Of a DNA stretch of 64,000 nt, positions 52,805-62,713 are shown in pieces. This DNA comes from Clostridiales bacterium Firm_16 (GTDB taxonomy: Bacteria; Bacillota; Clostridia; Saccharofermentanales; Saccharofermentanaceae): the NCBI GenBank assembly GCA_001604185.1, contig LVAV01000028.1:62001-126000 (forward strand), given 5' to 3'. A program made the position numbers and the translations under genes. Each line of letters begins with the position of its first letter. Within the stretch, counting starts at the first letter, position 1. The notes under the pieces are model-generated. The model was not told where the DNA came from. It did no database searches and worked only from the letters and a program-made list of their open reading frames with translations.

Positions 52805-55800
52805 ATGCTTGAGCTGAAAGACATTGTAAAAGTGTATGCCGCCGGTGAGAACTCAGTAGAGGCACTGAAGGGTATCAATCTTACTTTCCGTGACAGTGAA
52901 TTTGTATCCATCCTTGGACAGTCCGGTTGCGGTAAGACAACGATGCTGAACATTATCGGTGGATTAGATCAGTACACTTCCGGTGATCTGATCATTAACG
53001 GAGTTTCCACAAAGGAATACAAGGACCGTGACTGGGATACATATCGTAACCATTCTATTGGTTTTGTATTCCAAAGCTATAACCTGATTCCGCATCAGAA
53101 TGTTCTTTCTAATGTAGAGATCGCACTTTCACTTTCCGGTGTAAGTAAGAAAGAGCGTCGTGAACGCGCGATTGAAGCGCTGAAGAAGGTTGGTCTTGGC
53201 GATCAGCTAAAGAAAAAGCCGGCTCAAATGTCCGGCGGACAGATGCAGCGTGTAGCCATTGCCCGTGCGATCGTTAATGATCCGGATATTATCCTTGCGG
53301 ATGAGCCGACTGGTGCTCTGGATACGGAAACCAGTGTTCAGGTCATGGATATCCTGAAAGAACTCTCGAAGGATAAGCTGGTCATTATGGTTACACATAA
53401 CCCGGAACTGGCTGAGAAGTATTCCACACGTATCGTCAATATGCTTGATGGTAAGATCACCGGTGATTCCAAGCCGCTTACAGACGAGGAAATGGAAAAG
53501 GGTAAGGAGAAGTATGCAGAAGCATACGGACGCGATAAGAAGGCCAGAAAAGCCGCCAAAAAAGCAGAGAAGAAGCCTTCTATGTCTTTTGCCACATCCT
53601 TTGGCCTTTCTCTTAAGAACCTCTTCACCAAGAAAGGTAGAACGATCCTGACATCTTTCGCCGGTTCCATCGGTATTATCGGCATTGCTTTGATCTATTC
53701 GGTATCACAGGGTACCAATAACTTCATCAATGAAGTGCAGGAAGACACGATCTCAGCCTATCCGCTTCAGATCCAGGAACAGACTGTTGACCTGTCCACA
53801 CTTCTGAATTCCTTCGTAGGAAATGAAACGACGACAGTGAATCATGATAAGGATGCCATCTATCAGAAGTATAAGCTTTATGATCTGATGAACTCCCTGA
53901 TTTCCGTTGAGACACAGGAAAATGACCTTTCTTCCTTTAAGAACTATATCGAGACCGAGAAATTAAATGAAGATAGCAAACTTGCCAAGGCTCTTTCCGG
54001 TGTGCAGTATTCTTATAATCTGAATTTGCAGATCTTCACTAAGAACGTTGAAGGCAAGATCATCCATTCTGATACAACTGAGTTGATGTCTGCTTTGTTT
54101 AGCCAGTTCTCAACTACAATGTTCAATTTTGACGTCAGTGGAACGGCATCTAGCAGCCAGACCGGTCAGTTGATCGGTAACTCCATGACTTTGTGGAGTG
54201 AACTTCTTCCAGGTTCCAACGGGGAATCTACCAACCAGGTTACTCATAAGCAGTACGATCTGGTCTATGGACGTTGGCCGGAGAAATATGATGAGATCCT
54301 TCTTTTCGTTGACGAGAACAATGAGCTGGATGACTATACCCTCTATGCTCTGGGTCTGAAGACGGAGCAGGAGATCAAGGACATGATGACTGCTGCTATG
54401 AACAAGCAGACTATGCAGTACACTGATCATCACTGGTCATATGAAGAGATCTGCGGTCTGGAATTCCGCTCGGTCATTCCGTCTGCTTGCTGGAGTTATG
54501 ATGCGTCTACAGGTCTATATAATGACCTGCGTACCACAGAACAGGGCCTGAATTACCTTTATAACAATGCTCTTTCTCTGAAGGTCGTCGGTATCGTACG
54601 CCCGAATGAAGATGCAGTTTCGACAAGCCATCACGGTACCATCGGTTACACACATATGCTGACCGAATACATCATCAACGAGAGCCGTGATTCTGAGGCT
54701 ATCAAGGCTCAGAAAGCCAACCCGAAGTTCGATGTAACCTCCGGACTGCGTTTCAAGGATGAGACTGCAGCTCTGACTGAGGCTGAGAAGGCTGCTTACT
54801 TCAGAAATTATGTCAAAGATCTTGATGGTAAGGGTAAGGCAGATATGTACGTGAAAGTCATGAGCATTCCAACAGAGGACATGATCAATGAGTATGTACA
54901 GGCAACTTTGAGCCAGCTTGACCGTCCGACCATGGAAGCCATGATGCGCGAGAAAATGGCCACAGAAATGGGTATGGATGAAGCGACTATCAATGGCTAC
55001 ATCTCTCAGATGACCGACGATGACATGAAGCAAGCTTTTGCTGCAGGAATCCGTGAACAGTATCTTGCAGAATACGGCGAGAACATGCAGAAGGAACTCA
55101 GCACCAAGACTCCGGAAGAGTTGTCTGTAGCTTTGGAGAAGGCTCTGGAAGGATTTGATGATGCTTATTGCGCGACCTTCTATGACAACGCGATTGAGTT
55201 CTCCAACTATACTTATGATTTCACACTGCAGCGTCTGGGTGATCTGGATCTGGACCAGCCTTCCGGTATCAGCCTTTACGCCTCGACATTTGAGAACAAA
55301 GACATCATCGTTGACTGCATTGACGAGTATAACGAATCCGTTCCGGAGTTGCAGAAACTGAAGTATACAGACTATGTCGGTATCCTGATGTCTTCCGTTA
55401 CTACGATCATAAATGCTATTACATACGTGTTGATCGCATTTGTAGCTGTTTCCTTGATCGTATCCTCCATCATGATCGGAGTTATCACTCTGATCTCGGT
55501 TCAGGAAAGAACGAAAGAAATCGGTATCCTGCGTTCCCTGGGTGCTTCGAAGAAGAACGTTTCCAGTATGTTTAATGCTGAGACCGTTATCATCGGATTT
55601 ACCTCCGGTCTTCTGGGTGTCCTGATCACGTATGTATTGTTGATCCCGATCAACTACATCGTACACTCCCTTACCGGTTTGAATAACCTGACGGCTGTAT
55701 TACCGATCATCACCGCTGTGATCCTGGTTGCCATCAGTGTCCTCCTGACTCTGATCGCAGGTATTATTCCGTCCAGATCGGCCGCTAAGAAAGATCCGGT

Positions 55801-55822
55801 AGTTGCACTTCGTACGGAGTAA
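52805..55822 (+). CDS. ABC transporter, fused ATPase-permease (MacB/LolCDE-like) with large extracytoplasmic domain
   Basis: [42 protein letters not shown]-terminal FtsX-type permease. Confidence 0.92.
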   Translation: MLELKDIVKVYAAGENSVEALKGINLTFRDSEFVSILGQSGCGKTTMLNIIGGLDQYTSGDLIINGVSTKEYKDRDWDTYRNHSIGFVFQSYNLIPHQNVLSNVEIALSLSGVSKKERRERAIEALKKVGLGDQLKKKPAQMSGGQMQRVAIARAIVNDPDIILADEPTGALDTETSVQVMDILKELSKDKLVIMVTHNPELAEKYSTRIVNMLDGKITGDSKPLTDEEMEKGKEKYAEAYGRDKKARKAAKKAEKKPSMSFATSFGLSLKNLFTKKGRTILTSFAGSIGIIGIALIYSVSQGTNNFINEVQEDTISAYPLQIQEQTVDLSTLLNSFVGNETTTVNHDKDAIYQKYKLYDLMNSLISVETQENDLSSFKNYIETEKLNEDSKLAKALSGVQYSYNLNLQIFTKNVEGKIIHSDTTELMSALFSQFSTTMFNFDVSGTASSSQTGQLIGNSMTLWSELLPGSNGESTNQVTHKQYDLVYGRWPEKYDEILLFVDENNELDDYTLYALGLKTEQEIKDMMTAAMNKQTMQYTDHHWSYEEICGLEFRSVIPSACWSYDASTGLYNDLRTTEQGLNYLYNNALSLKVVGIVRPNEDAVSTSHHGTIGYTHMLTEYIINESRDSEAIKAQKANPKFDVTSGLRFKDETAALTEAEKAAYFRNYVKDLDGKGKADMYVKVMSIPTEDMINEYVQATLSQLDRPTMEAMMREKMATEMGMDEATINGYISQMTDDDMKQAFAAGIREQYLAEYGENMQKELSTKTPEELSVALEKALEGFDDAYCATFYDNAIEFSNYTYDFTLQRLGDLDLDQPSGISLYASTFENKDIIVDCIDEYNESVPELQKLKYTDYVGILMSSVTTIINAITYVLIAFVAVSLIVSSIMIGVITLISVQERTKEIGILRSLGASKKNVSSMFNAETVIIGFTSGLLGVLITYVLLIPINYIVHSLTGLNNLTAVLPIITAVILVAISVLLTLIAGIIPSRSAAKKDPVVALRTE

Positions 55823-55839
55823 CAGTTACAATATCTTTA

Positions 55840-56994
55840 ATGGATACGGATATTTCGAGAAAAAGAATTTACCTGGATCATGCCGCAACGACTATGATCC
55901 GGCCGGAAGTGCGGGAAGTTATGCTTCCCGCTTTTTCCATGCCCGGAAATCCGTCATCTGTGCATAAAGAAGGGCAGCAGGCCAGGAAACTTCTGGAAGA
56001 AGCGAGAAAATCGATAGCCGCATCTCTTCATGCCCAAAACGATGAAATCTTCTTTACAAGCGGCGGAACCGAGTCGGATAACTGGGCGGTCAAAGGTGTC
56101 GCAGACGCACTTGGCAGCTCGAAACGACATATCATAACCTCTGCCATCGAGCACCCTGCAGTCCTTGAATCCTGCCGCTATTTTGAACAGAAAGGGTATT
56201 CCTTGACAATCCTGCCGGTAGACCGGTATGGCTTTGTTTCGCCCGATTCTCTGGCAAAAGCTCTGACTCCGGATACTGCGTTGGTTTCTATTATGCTTGC
56301 TAATAACGAGATCGGCACATTGGAACCAATCACTGAATTATCCGCGATCGCACATCAGAGTGGAGCTTTGTTTCATACCGATGCGGTCCAGGCTGTCGGA
56401 ACGATTCCCGTTGATGTTGACGACCTGGGTGTGGACCTGCTATCTTTTTCCGCTCATAAGTTTCATGGTCCGAGAGGAATAGGTGGTCTATACATTCGTA
56501 AAGGCACAGATATTTCCTCGTTCATGAATGGCGGGGCTCAGGAATTTACTCATCGTGCCGGTACAGAGAACCTCCCTGGAGCAGTAGGAATGGCTAAGGC
56601 TCTGGAGCTTTCTGTTGCGGAAATGAAGGAAACGGAGACGCATATCCGCAATCTTCGGGACCTTCTGATCCGGTCGGTCTGTTCCGCATACACGGACGCC
56701 TTTGTAAACGGGCATCCGGATACGCATCTTTCCGGAATCGTGAATTTCTCATTCCCGGAAAAAGACGGGGAGAAGCTTCTTCTGATGTTGAATCTTCGTG
56801 GCTTTGCCTGTTCCGGCGGAGCGGCCTGTTCTTCCAGGTCATCTGCGGTCTCGCATGTGCTTACTGCTATCGGCCTTTCGGAGAAAGAGGCAAAGAGTTC
56901 TCTTCGTATTAGCCTTGGAAGAAGCAATACAGAAGAGGAGATCAGAAGCTTTGTATCTGTATTGGTCGAACTGCTGAAATCTCAAGATAGTTAG
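55840..56994 (+). CDS. Cysteine desulfurase (NifS/IscS family), second paralog
   Basis: YLDHAATTMIRPEV, FSAHKFHGPRGIGGLYIRKG, GFACSGGAACSSRSSAVSHVL. Confidence 0.92.
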   Translation: MDTDISRKRIYLDHAATTMIRPEVREVMLPAFSMPGNPSSVHKEGQQARKLLEEARKSIAASLHAQNDEIFFTSGGTESDNWAVKGVADALGSSKRHIITSAIEHPAVLESCRYFEQKGYSLTILPVDRYGFVSPDSLAKALTPDTALVSIMLANNEIGTLEPITELSAIAHQSGALFHTDAVQAVGTIPVDVDDLGVDLLSFSAHKFHGPRGIGGLYIRKGTDISSFMNGGAQEFTHRAGTENLPGAVGMAKALELSVAEMKETETHIRNLRDLLIRSVCSAYTDAFVNGHPDTHLSGIVNFSFPEKDGEKLLLMLNLRGFACSGGAACSSRSSAVSHVLTAIGLSEKEAKSSLRISLGRSNTEEEIRSFVSVLVELLKSQDS

Positions 56995-57074
56995 TCACCA
57001 TTAACTGCATATTGTGGTATCATATGTTAGTACTGTTTTTGTTATCTATCTAAGTGTAGAAAGGAATATATATC

Positions 57075-58532
57075 ATGGCTAAAGAAAAGAAAACTTCGAA
57101 GGATCTGGTTGAGAAGAAGACCAAGAAAAACAAGAAGGAGAAGAAGGAACTTTTCGCTTCTTATCCGAATCTCTGGGAAGTCCGTTCCCAGGACGATATT
57201 GACCATACTATGGCTTTTGCCGAGGAATACAAGGCTTTCCTTGACATCTCCAAAACCGAGAGAGAATTCGTTAACAATGCGGTCGAAGCTTTGAAAGATG
57301 TAGGATTCGAGGACATCGAATCTAAGGAATCTCTTAAGTGCGGAGATAAGGTTTTCTCCTCCATCAAGGGAAAAGGACTTATGTTTGCTGTAGTTGGTAA
57401 GGACGCACCTGCGAAGGGCTTCAATATCCTGGGCGCTCATATCGATTCTCCGAGACTGGATCTCAAGCCGAATCCGCTTTACGAAGAGGATGAGATCTGC
57501 TTCTTTAAGACCCACTATTATGGCGGCATCAAGAAGTACCAGTGGACTACGATCCCGCTGGCGATCCACGGTGTGATCATGAAGAAAGACGGAACAAAGC
57601 TTTCTATCTGCGTAGGTGAGAAGGATGAAGATCCGATCTTCTATATCTCCGATCTCCTGCCGCACCTTGGTTCTGAGCAGATGAGTCAGAAGGCCAGTGA
57701 ATTCATTAAGGGTGAAGACCTGAACGTGATCATCGGTGGCAGCAAGCTTCCGGAAGATGATTCTTCCAATGCCTGCAAGTTCGCGATCCTGAAGCTTCTG
57801 AACGATGAGTATGGAATCGACGAGAAGGATTTCGTCTCTGCCGAGATCGAGATCGTACCGGCGATGAAGGCCAGAGACGTTGGATTCGACCGTGCTCTTA
57901 TTGCCGCTTACGGCCATGATGATAAGGTCTGCGCTTATCCGGCCCTGATGGCTGTTATGGAACAGGAAGCACCTGCACGTACCGTTGTCTGCATGCTTTC
58001 TGATAAGGAAGAGATCGGCTCCTACGGTAACTCCGGCGCCCAGTCCAGACTCTATGAGAACTTCCTGGTAGAGCTTTTTGCCAAGTTGAATAACGGCTAT
58101 GACGAGCTGGGTTACAGAAAGTGCATTGCCAATACCAAGATGCTTTCTACAGACGTTTCCAACGCTTTCGATCCGAAGTACGCCAATGTATCCGATAAGA
58201 AGAATACTGCTTATCTGTCCAAGGGCGTGAAGATGGAGAAATATACCGGTGCCAGAGGCAAGTCCGGTGCCAGCGATGCCAACAGTGAGTTCTTCGCATC
58301 GATCCTTCGTATCTTTGCCGAGAACGATATTCCGTGGCAGACCGGTGAACTGGGTAAGGTAGATGCCGGCGGCGGCGGAACGATCTCTGCTTATCTTGCC
58401 AAACTCGGTATGGAGGTCATTGACTGCGGCGTTCCGGTGCTTTCCATGCATGCTCCGTATGAAGTGATCAGTAAGATCGATCTTTATTTTACCTATCTTG
58501 CATATAAATGCTTTATCGAGAACATGAAATGA
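57075..58532 (+). CDS. M18-family aminopeptidase
   Basis: GAHIDSPRLDLKPNPLYE, DKEEIGSYGNSGAQS, HAPYEVISKID. Confidence 0.92.
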   Translation: MAKEKKTSKDLVEKKTKKNKKEKKELFASYPNLWEVRSQDDIDHTMAFAEEYKAFLDISKTEREFVNNAVEALKDVGFEDIESKESLKCGDKVFSSIKGKGLMFAVVGKDAPAKGFNILGAHIDSPRLDLKPNPLYEEDEICFFKTHYYGGIKKYQWTTIPLAIHGVIMKKDGTKLSICVGEKDEDPIFYISDLLPHLGSEQMSQKASEFIKGEDLNVIIGGSKLPEDDSSNACKFAILKLLNDEYGIDEKDFVSAEIEIVPAMKARDVGFDRALIAAYGHDDKVCAYPALMAVMEQEAPARTVVCMLSDKEEIGSYGNSGAQSRLYENFLVELFAKLNNGYDELGYRKCIANTKMLSTDVSNAFDPKYANVSDKKNTAYLSKGVKMEKYTGARGKSGASDANSEFFASILRIFAENDIPWQTGELGKVDAGGGGTISAYLAKLGMEVIDCGVPVLSMHAPYEVISKIDLYFTYLAYKCFIENMK

Positions 58533-58561
58533 GATATAATGCTTTCTCGTAGTATGGTAGG

Positions 58562-58582
58562 TTTGGCACATGATGTGCCAAA
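58562..58582. promoter_or_regulatory. Perfect inverted repeat upstream of aroF (candidate operator or RNA hairpin)
   Basis: TTTGGCACA-TGA-TGTGCCAAA, directly before the RBS AAAGGAAG. Confidence 0.6.
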
Positions 58583-58597
58583 AGAAAGGAAGTTAAA

Positions 58598-59620
58598 ATG
58601 ATTATTGTAGTAAAGCCAGGTGCCAGTGATTCTCAGGTACATGAGATCATTGATGTACTGGAGAAGAATGAGCTGAAAGCCCATGTGTCGGAGGGTGCCG
58701 AGAGATTGATCATCGGCGTCATCGGTGATAAGTCAAGACTTACACCGGGCTCGCTGGAAGTACTTACCGGCGTTGAGAAGATCGTTCCGATCATGGAATC
58801 CTATAAACTGGCCAGCCGTCAGTTCCGACCGGAAGGCACGTCTTTTAACGTAAAGGACGTCACCATCGGTGGCAAAGAACTGGTCATGATGGCCGGACCT
58901 TGCGCCGTAGAGAGCGAAGCCCAGGTCGAGGCCGTTGCTTCGAAGATGGTAAACTGCGGAGTCAAGGTGCTCCGTGGTGGTGCATATAAGCCGAGAACAT
59001 CGCCGTATGCATTCCAGGGCCTGGAGAAAGAAGGTCTGAAGATCCTTCGTCGTGTAGCAGATCGTTATGGCCTGCTGGTCATTTCCGAGATCACATCCGA
59101 GAACGATATCGAATATGCATCTAATTATCTGGATATCATCCAGATCGGTGCCAGAAATGCTCAGAATTTCCGTCTGTTGTCTGCAGTCGGTAAATCCGGT
59201 ATTCCGGTCATGCTGAAACGTGGTATTGCCGAGACCATCGATGAATGGCTGGGCAGCGCGGAATATATCATGAGTGAAGGAAATTACCATATCATGATGT
59301 GTGAGCGTGGTATCCGTACTTTCGAGACGGCAACCAGAAGCACACTGGATATCAGTGCTGTTCCGGTATTAAAGGGTAAGACACACCTGCCGATCATCGT
59401 AGATCCGAGCCATGCCGCAGGTAAAGCCCAGTATGTTGAACCTCTGGCTCTGGCCGCTGTTGCAGCCGGTGCGGACGGATTGATCATCGAAGTACACCCG
59501 GATCCGAAGCATGCCCTTTCCGATGCAGCTCAGCAGCTGACACCGGAAGCCTATGCAGAACTGGCCCAGCGTGTACGTGAGATGGCACAGATCGTGAAGC
59601 GTTCTTATCCGAAGAATTGA
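58598..59620 (+). CDS. aroF: 3-deoxy-7-phosphoheptulonate (DAHP) synthase with N-terminal regulatory domain
   Basis: MAGPCAVESEAQ, LRGGAYKPRTSPYAFQG, IGARNAQNF, VDPSHAAGK. Confidence 0.94.
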   Translation: MIIVVKPGASDSQVHEIIDVLEKNELKAHVSEGAERLIIGVIGDKSRLTPGSLEVLTGVEKIVPIMESYKLASRQFRPEGTSFNVKDVTIGGKELVMMAGPCAVESEAQVEAVASKMVNCGVKVLRGGAYKPRTSPYAFQGLEKEGLKILRRVADRYGLLVISEITSENDIEYASNYLDIIQIGARNAQNFRLLSAVGKSGIPVMLKRGIAETIDEWLGSAEYIMSEGNYHIMMCERGIRTFETATRSTLDISAVPVLKGKTHLPIIVDPSHAAGKAQYVEPLALAAVAAGADGLIIEVHPDPKHALSDAAQQLTPEAYAELAQRVREMAQIVKRSYPKN

Positions 59621-59737
59621 TCTGATTCTTCGGAGCCAACCGCGAAAACATGCCTAATATCCGTTATTTCCGACATTTTCGGGAATGACTTGTCAATGCG
59701 GATTAATTGTGATAATTTAAATACATCAGTTAACACG

Positions 59738-60006
59738 ATGAAAGGGAATAGTAAGTTCCGATTTCCTTTAACAGAGAGTCAGCGGGTGGTGCGAGCTGAT
59801 AAGGAAGAGTTACTGAACTCACCCCGGAGTGCGCTTCATTGAACCAGATAGTAGATGAAGTCGGAGGCTCACCGTTATCAGAGAGCAGAATATCGGAAGA
59901 GACAGTTCTTTTCCCGTATTCGCAGAGCGCATCCGAAGACGGATGAACAAGAGTGGTACCGCGGAAGTTAAGGCTTTCGTCTCTTTAATAGAGACGAAAG
60001 CTTTTT
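59738..60006 (+). promoter_or_regulatory. T-box riboswitch upstream of leuA; predicted specifier codon CTC (Leu) at 59818-59820
   Basis: GGGAATAGTAA..AGAGAGTC..GGTGGTGCGA stem I elements, GAA-CTC-A specifier context, AGAGTGGTACCGCGG T-box, terminator GGCTTTCGTCTC/GAGACGAAAGC-TTTTTT. Confidence 0.93.
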
Positions 60007-60038
60007 TGTTTGATTTTTGACTAAGGAGGGAAGAGAAG

Positions 60039-61691
60039 ATGCAGAATAACAAGTATTCCATGCCGCCCAAGATCCGGTTAGAAAACCGTCAATGGCCGAA
60101 TCGTACGATCACCAAGGCTCCGATATGGTGCAGCGTTGATCTACGTGATGGCAATCAGGCATTGGAAGTGCCCATGGATATGAACCAGAAACTTCAGTTC
60201 TTCGATTTTCTGGTGAAGATCGGCTTCAAGACCATCGAAGTCGGTTATCCTGCAGCTTCGGAAACCGAGTACGAATTTACGCGTTATCTTATTGATAACA
60301 GTTTGATCCCACGAGATGTGACCATTCAGGTTTTGACAATGGCCCGCGAAGATGTGATCCATAAAACTTTTGATTCAGTTAAGGGTGCGGATAAAGCTAT
60401 CGTGCATCTTTACAACGCGACGTCGAAGCTTCAGCGTGAAGTGGTCTTCGGATTCACCAAGGAACAGTGCAAAGAACTGGCAGTAAACGGCGCGAAGATG
60501 ATCCAGGCGGAGATTGATCAGGATGAAAGCAATACGGAATGGTTTCTGGAGTATTCGCCGGAGAATTTCTCGGAAACGGAACCTGATTTTGCCGTAGAGA
60601 TCTGTGATGCCGTACTGGATATCTGGAAACCGACACCGGATAAGAAAGTCATTATCAATCTTCCGGAAACCGTGCAGATGTCGTCTCCAAACGTATTTGC
60701 GGACATGGTGGAATACTTTGCGACCCATACCAAATACAGAGATTCTATTATAATCTCTGTGCATACTCATAATGATCGTGGTACCGGAGTTGCTTCCAGC
60801 GAACTGGCCTTGATGGCCGGTGCAGACCGCGTAGAAGGCACGCTTTTCGGTAATGGAGAACGTACAGGAAACGCGGATATTATTACGATCGCCATGAATA
60901 TGTTCATGCAAGGTGTGGATCCGGAACTGGATTTCTCCAATATGGATGATGTCATTGATATGTATGAAGCTTGTACCGGAATGCGCATCAGTGACAGACA
61001 GCCATGGGCCGGAAGGCTTGTATTTACGGCGTTTTCGGGCACACATCAGAATGCGATCCAGAAAGGCATGGAAAATGTCAAAGGAAAAAATATGTGGTAT
61101 GTGCCATATTTGCCCATTGATCCTGCGGATGTCGGTCGAAACTACGATCCGATCATAAGGATCAACAGTCAGTCCGGCAAAAACGGCCTGGCCTATATTA
61201 TGGAGCGCAATTTCGGTTTGCACCTGCCTAAGGCATTCCAGAAAGACTTCATGCAGATCGTGACCTCCGAATCCGAGAATCGTCACAGCGAACTGATGCC
61301 GCAAGAACTTTTCGATCTGTTTGATGAGGTGTATGTAAATGTTATGACGCCATATCATATGATCGGTTATCGCGAGGAATCGCTTGGCGACAAGAAAGCA
61401 CATGTAACAGTTAACTTGAAGAAATCAGATGAGATCATTTCCGTTAATGGTGATGGTATCGGTTTGTTGGATGCGTTCTGTAATGGTCTGGAAAAAACTC
61501 TGAACATTAAGATCTCGATTAAGATGTATAATGAGCACGCCATTCAGAGCGGATCAGATTCAGCAGCTATTACATACGTACAGCTGGAAGATGAAAATAA
61601 GAATCTGCATCTTGGAGCAGGCATCTCAAGTTCCGTTACGAAATCATCACTGCGTGCAGTTGTATGTGCATTGAACAGAATGATCCGTTAA
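60039..61691 (+). CDS. leuA: 2-isopropylmalate synthase (LeuA, long ~550 aa type)
   Basis: APIWCSVDLRDGNQALEVPMD, HTHNDRGTGVASSELALMAGADRVEGTLFGNGERTGN. Confidence 0.95.
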   Translation: MQNNKYSMPPKIRLENRQWPNRTITKAPIWCSVDLRDGNQALEVPMDMNQKLQFFDFLVKIGFKTIEVGYPAASETEYEFTRYLIDNSLIPRDVTIQVLTMAREDVIHKTFDSVKGADKAIVHLYNATSKLQREVVFGFTKEQCKELAVNGAKMIQAEIDQDESNTEWFLEYSPENFSETEPDFAVEICDAVLDIWKPTPDKKVIINLPETVQMSSPNVFADMVEYFATHTKYRDSIIISVHTHNDRGTGVASSELALMAGADRVEGTLFGNGERTGNADIITIAMNMFMQGVDPELDFSNMDDVIDMYEACTGMRISDRQPWAGRLVFTAFSGTHQNAIQKGMENVKGKNMWYVPYLPIDPADVGRNYDPIIRINSQSGKNGLAYIMERNFGLHLPKAFQKDFMQIVTSESENRHSELMPQELFDLFDEVYVNVMTPYHMIGYREESLGDKKAHVTVNLKKSDEIISVNGDGIGLLDAFCNGLEKTLNIKISIKMYNEHAIQSGSDSAAITYVQLEDENKNLHLGAGISSSVTKSSLRAVVCALNRMIR

Positions 61692-61739
61692 ATAGAATGA
61701 TCCGTTTCGTATCATTTATCGTCTGAAAGAAAATAAAAC

Positions 61740-61751
61740 GCTCCTGAGCGG
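61740..61751. terminator. Short GC hairpin, possible minus-strand terminator
   Basis: CGCTC-CT-GAGCG; on minus strand followed by TTTTATTTTC. Confidence 0.35.
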
Positions 61752-61954
61752 TCATGAATAATGTGTCGGTTTTCGGCGTTGGTCCTTGGATTATGATCCT
61801 ATGGAATCATGCCGGCAAACGGGCACATTTTTTCATACTCAGAATATAATACCTCTTTTCTTGATTTCAGGTCTCCTCAATTAAACAAAACTGTGATTTT
61901 GTTTAATTACATATATAGCTCTTTCCTCTATTTCAAAAGAATTACAAATGAAAT

Positions 61955-61982
61955 AATCCGACCACGATCATGTAGTCGGATT
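61955..61982 (-). terminator. Possible hairpin terminator overlapping stop codon of 61968-62501 gene
   Basis: AATCCGAC/GTCGGATT 8-bp stem; stop codon lies in the loop; only modest T-tract. Confidence 0.4.
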
Positions 61983-62501
61983 CGTTGTAGGTATTGTTGT
62001 ATTGGATGGTATTGGTGTCACCGCTTCAGATTCAAGACCGATTCCGGCTTTTGTTGTTTCGGTGGCAAACGGATCACTCTGTGTGAGATCCTGAATGTCA
62101 CTGATACCGATCATCTGTTTATACTCGTCGGTATCGATCTGCGGTGCGACCCATCGGTAGATCATGATCAGGATGAGTGCGATGATACATACGACCAGAA
62201 TTCTGCGGATGATGAGCAGCCAGCGCTGTTTCCGAAACTTTCGGTCAACATATTCCTTAGTGGTGTAGCCCACAAGAACATAGACCTTATGAATGGATTT
62301 GCGCTTAGGCATCCTCTTTTTCTCAGCAATTTTTTCTTTGATTTTCTGGGAGATCTTCCCCGGAAGGTTCTTAAAGAAATTCCACGTCGTTCGTCCTATG
62401 AATGCAAAAAAATGGAGTACTGCAAACAACGCTCTTTCCCACCATGGGTCGCGGTTTCCTTCCTCATTGGGCGTATTGGAATTGAGTAATTCTTCGTCCA
62501 T
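61968..62501 (-). CDS. Uncharacterised single-TM membrane protein (177 aa)
   Basis: RBS AAAGGAAGAAGAAG upstream; basic region then TM WLLIIRRILVVCIIALILIMIYRWV. Confidence 0.75.
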   Translation of the reverse strand: MDEELLNSNTPNEEGNRDPWWERALFAVLHFFAFIGRTTWNFFKNLPGKISQKIKEKIAEKKRMPKRKSIHKVYVLVGYTTKEYVDRKFRKQRWLLIIRRILVVCIIALILIMIYRWVAPQIDTDEYKQMIGISDIQDLTQSDPFATETTKAGIGLESEAVTPIPSNTTIPTTNPTT

Positions 62502-62557
62502 CTCTTCTTCTTCCTTTTAAGATATGAAGATTATAGCACAATGAGAAATGATGTGCA

Positions 62558-62683
62558 TTACAACTTACTTATAGACGGGTTGATAATCATCATATAGGAA
62601 AGAATTCCCAAAGCCAGGAGCAATAACGTACAGATTGAAATGATTACGAAAGCTGTATGATCGAAGTCTTTCTTTCTTCTCAT
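62558..62683 (-). CDS. Putative 41-aa single-TM microprotein: MRRKKDFDHTAFVIISICTLLLLALGILSYMMIINPSISKL
   Basis: ATG at 62683 (reverse), RBS GAAAGGAACACC upstream, TAA at 62558-62560; hydrophobic helix with basic N-terminus; not in supplied ORF track. Confidence 0.6.
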   Translation of the reverse strand: MRRKKDFDHTAFVIISICTLLLLALGILSYMMIINPSISKL

Positions 62684-62713
62684 AGGTGTTCCTTTCTTTG
62701 TTTTGTTTAGATA

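Noticed and set aside
57042-58571. 509-aa minus-strand ORF opposite M18 aminopeptidase
   Set aside because: Antisense shadow; gene on plus strand has clear motifs
61760-61832. Known riboswitch (c-di-GMP, preQ1, THF, ZTP) or SRP/6S RNA
   Set aside because: Conserved cores of these classes were not found by eye on either strand; kept only as an unassigned foldable region
61809-62489. 226-aa plus-strand ORF over the 61968-62501 minus gene
   Set aside because: Cys/Arg/Ser-rich translation without motifs; the minus-strand frame has RBS and a coherent TM protein
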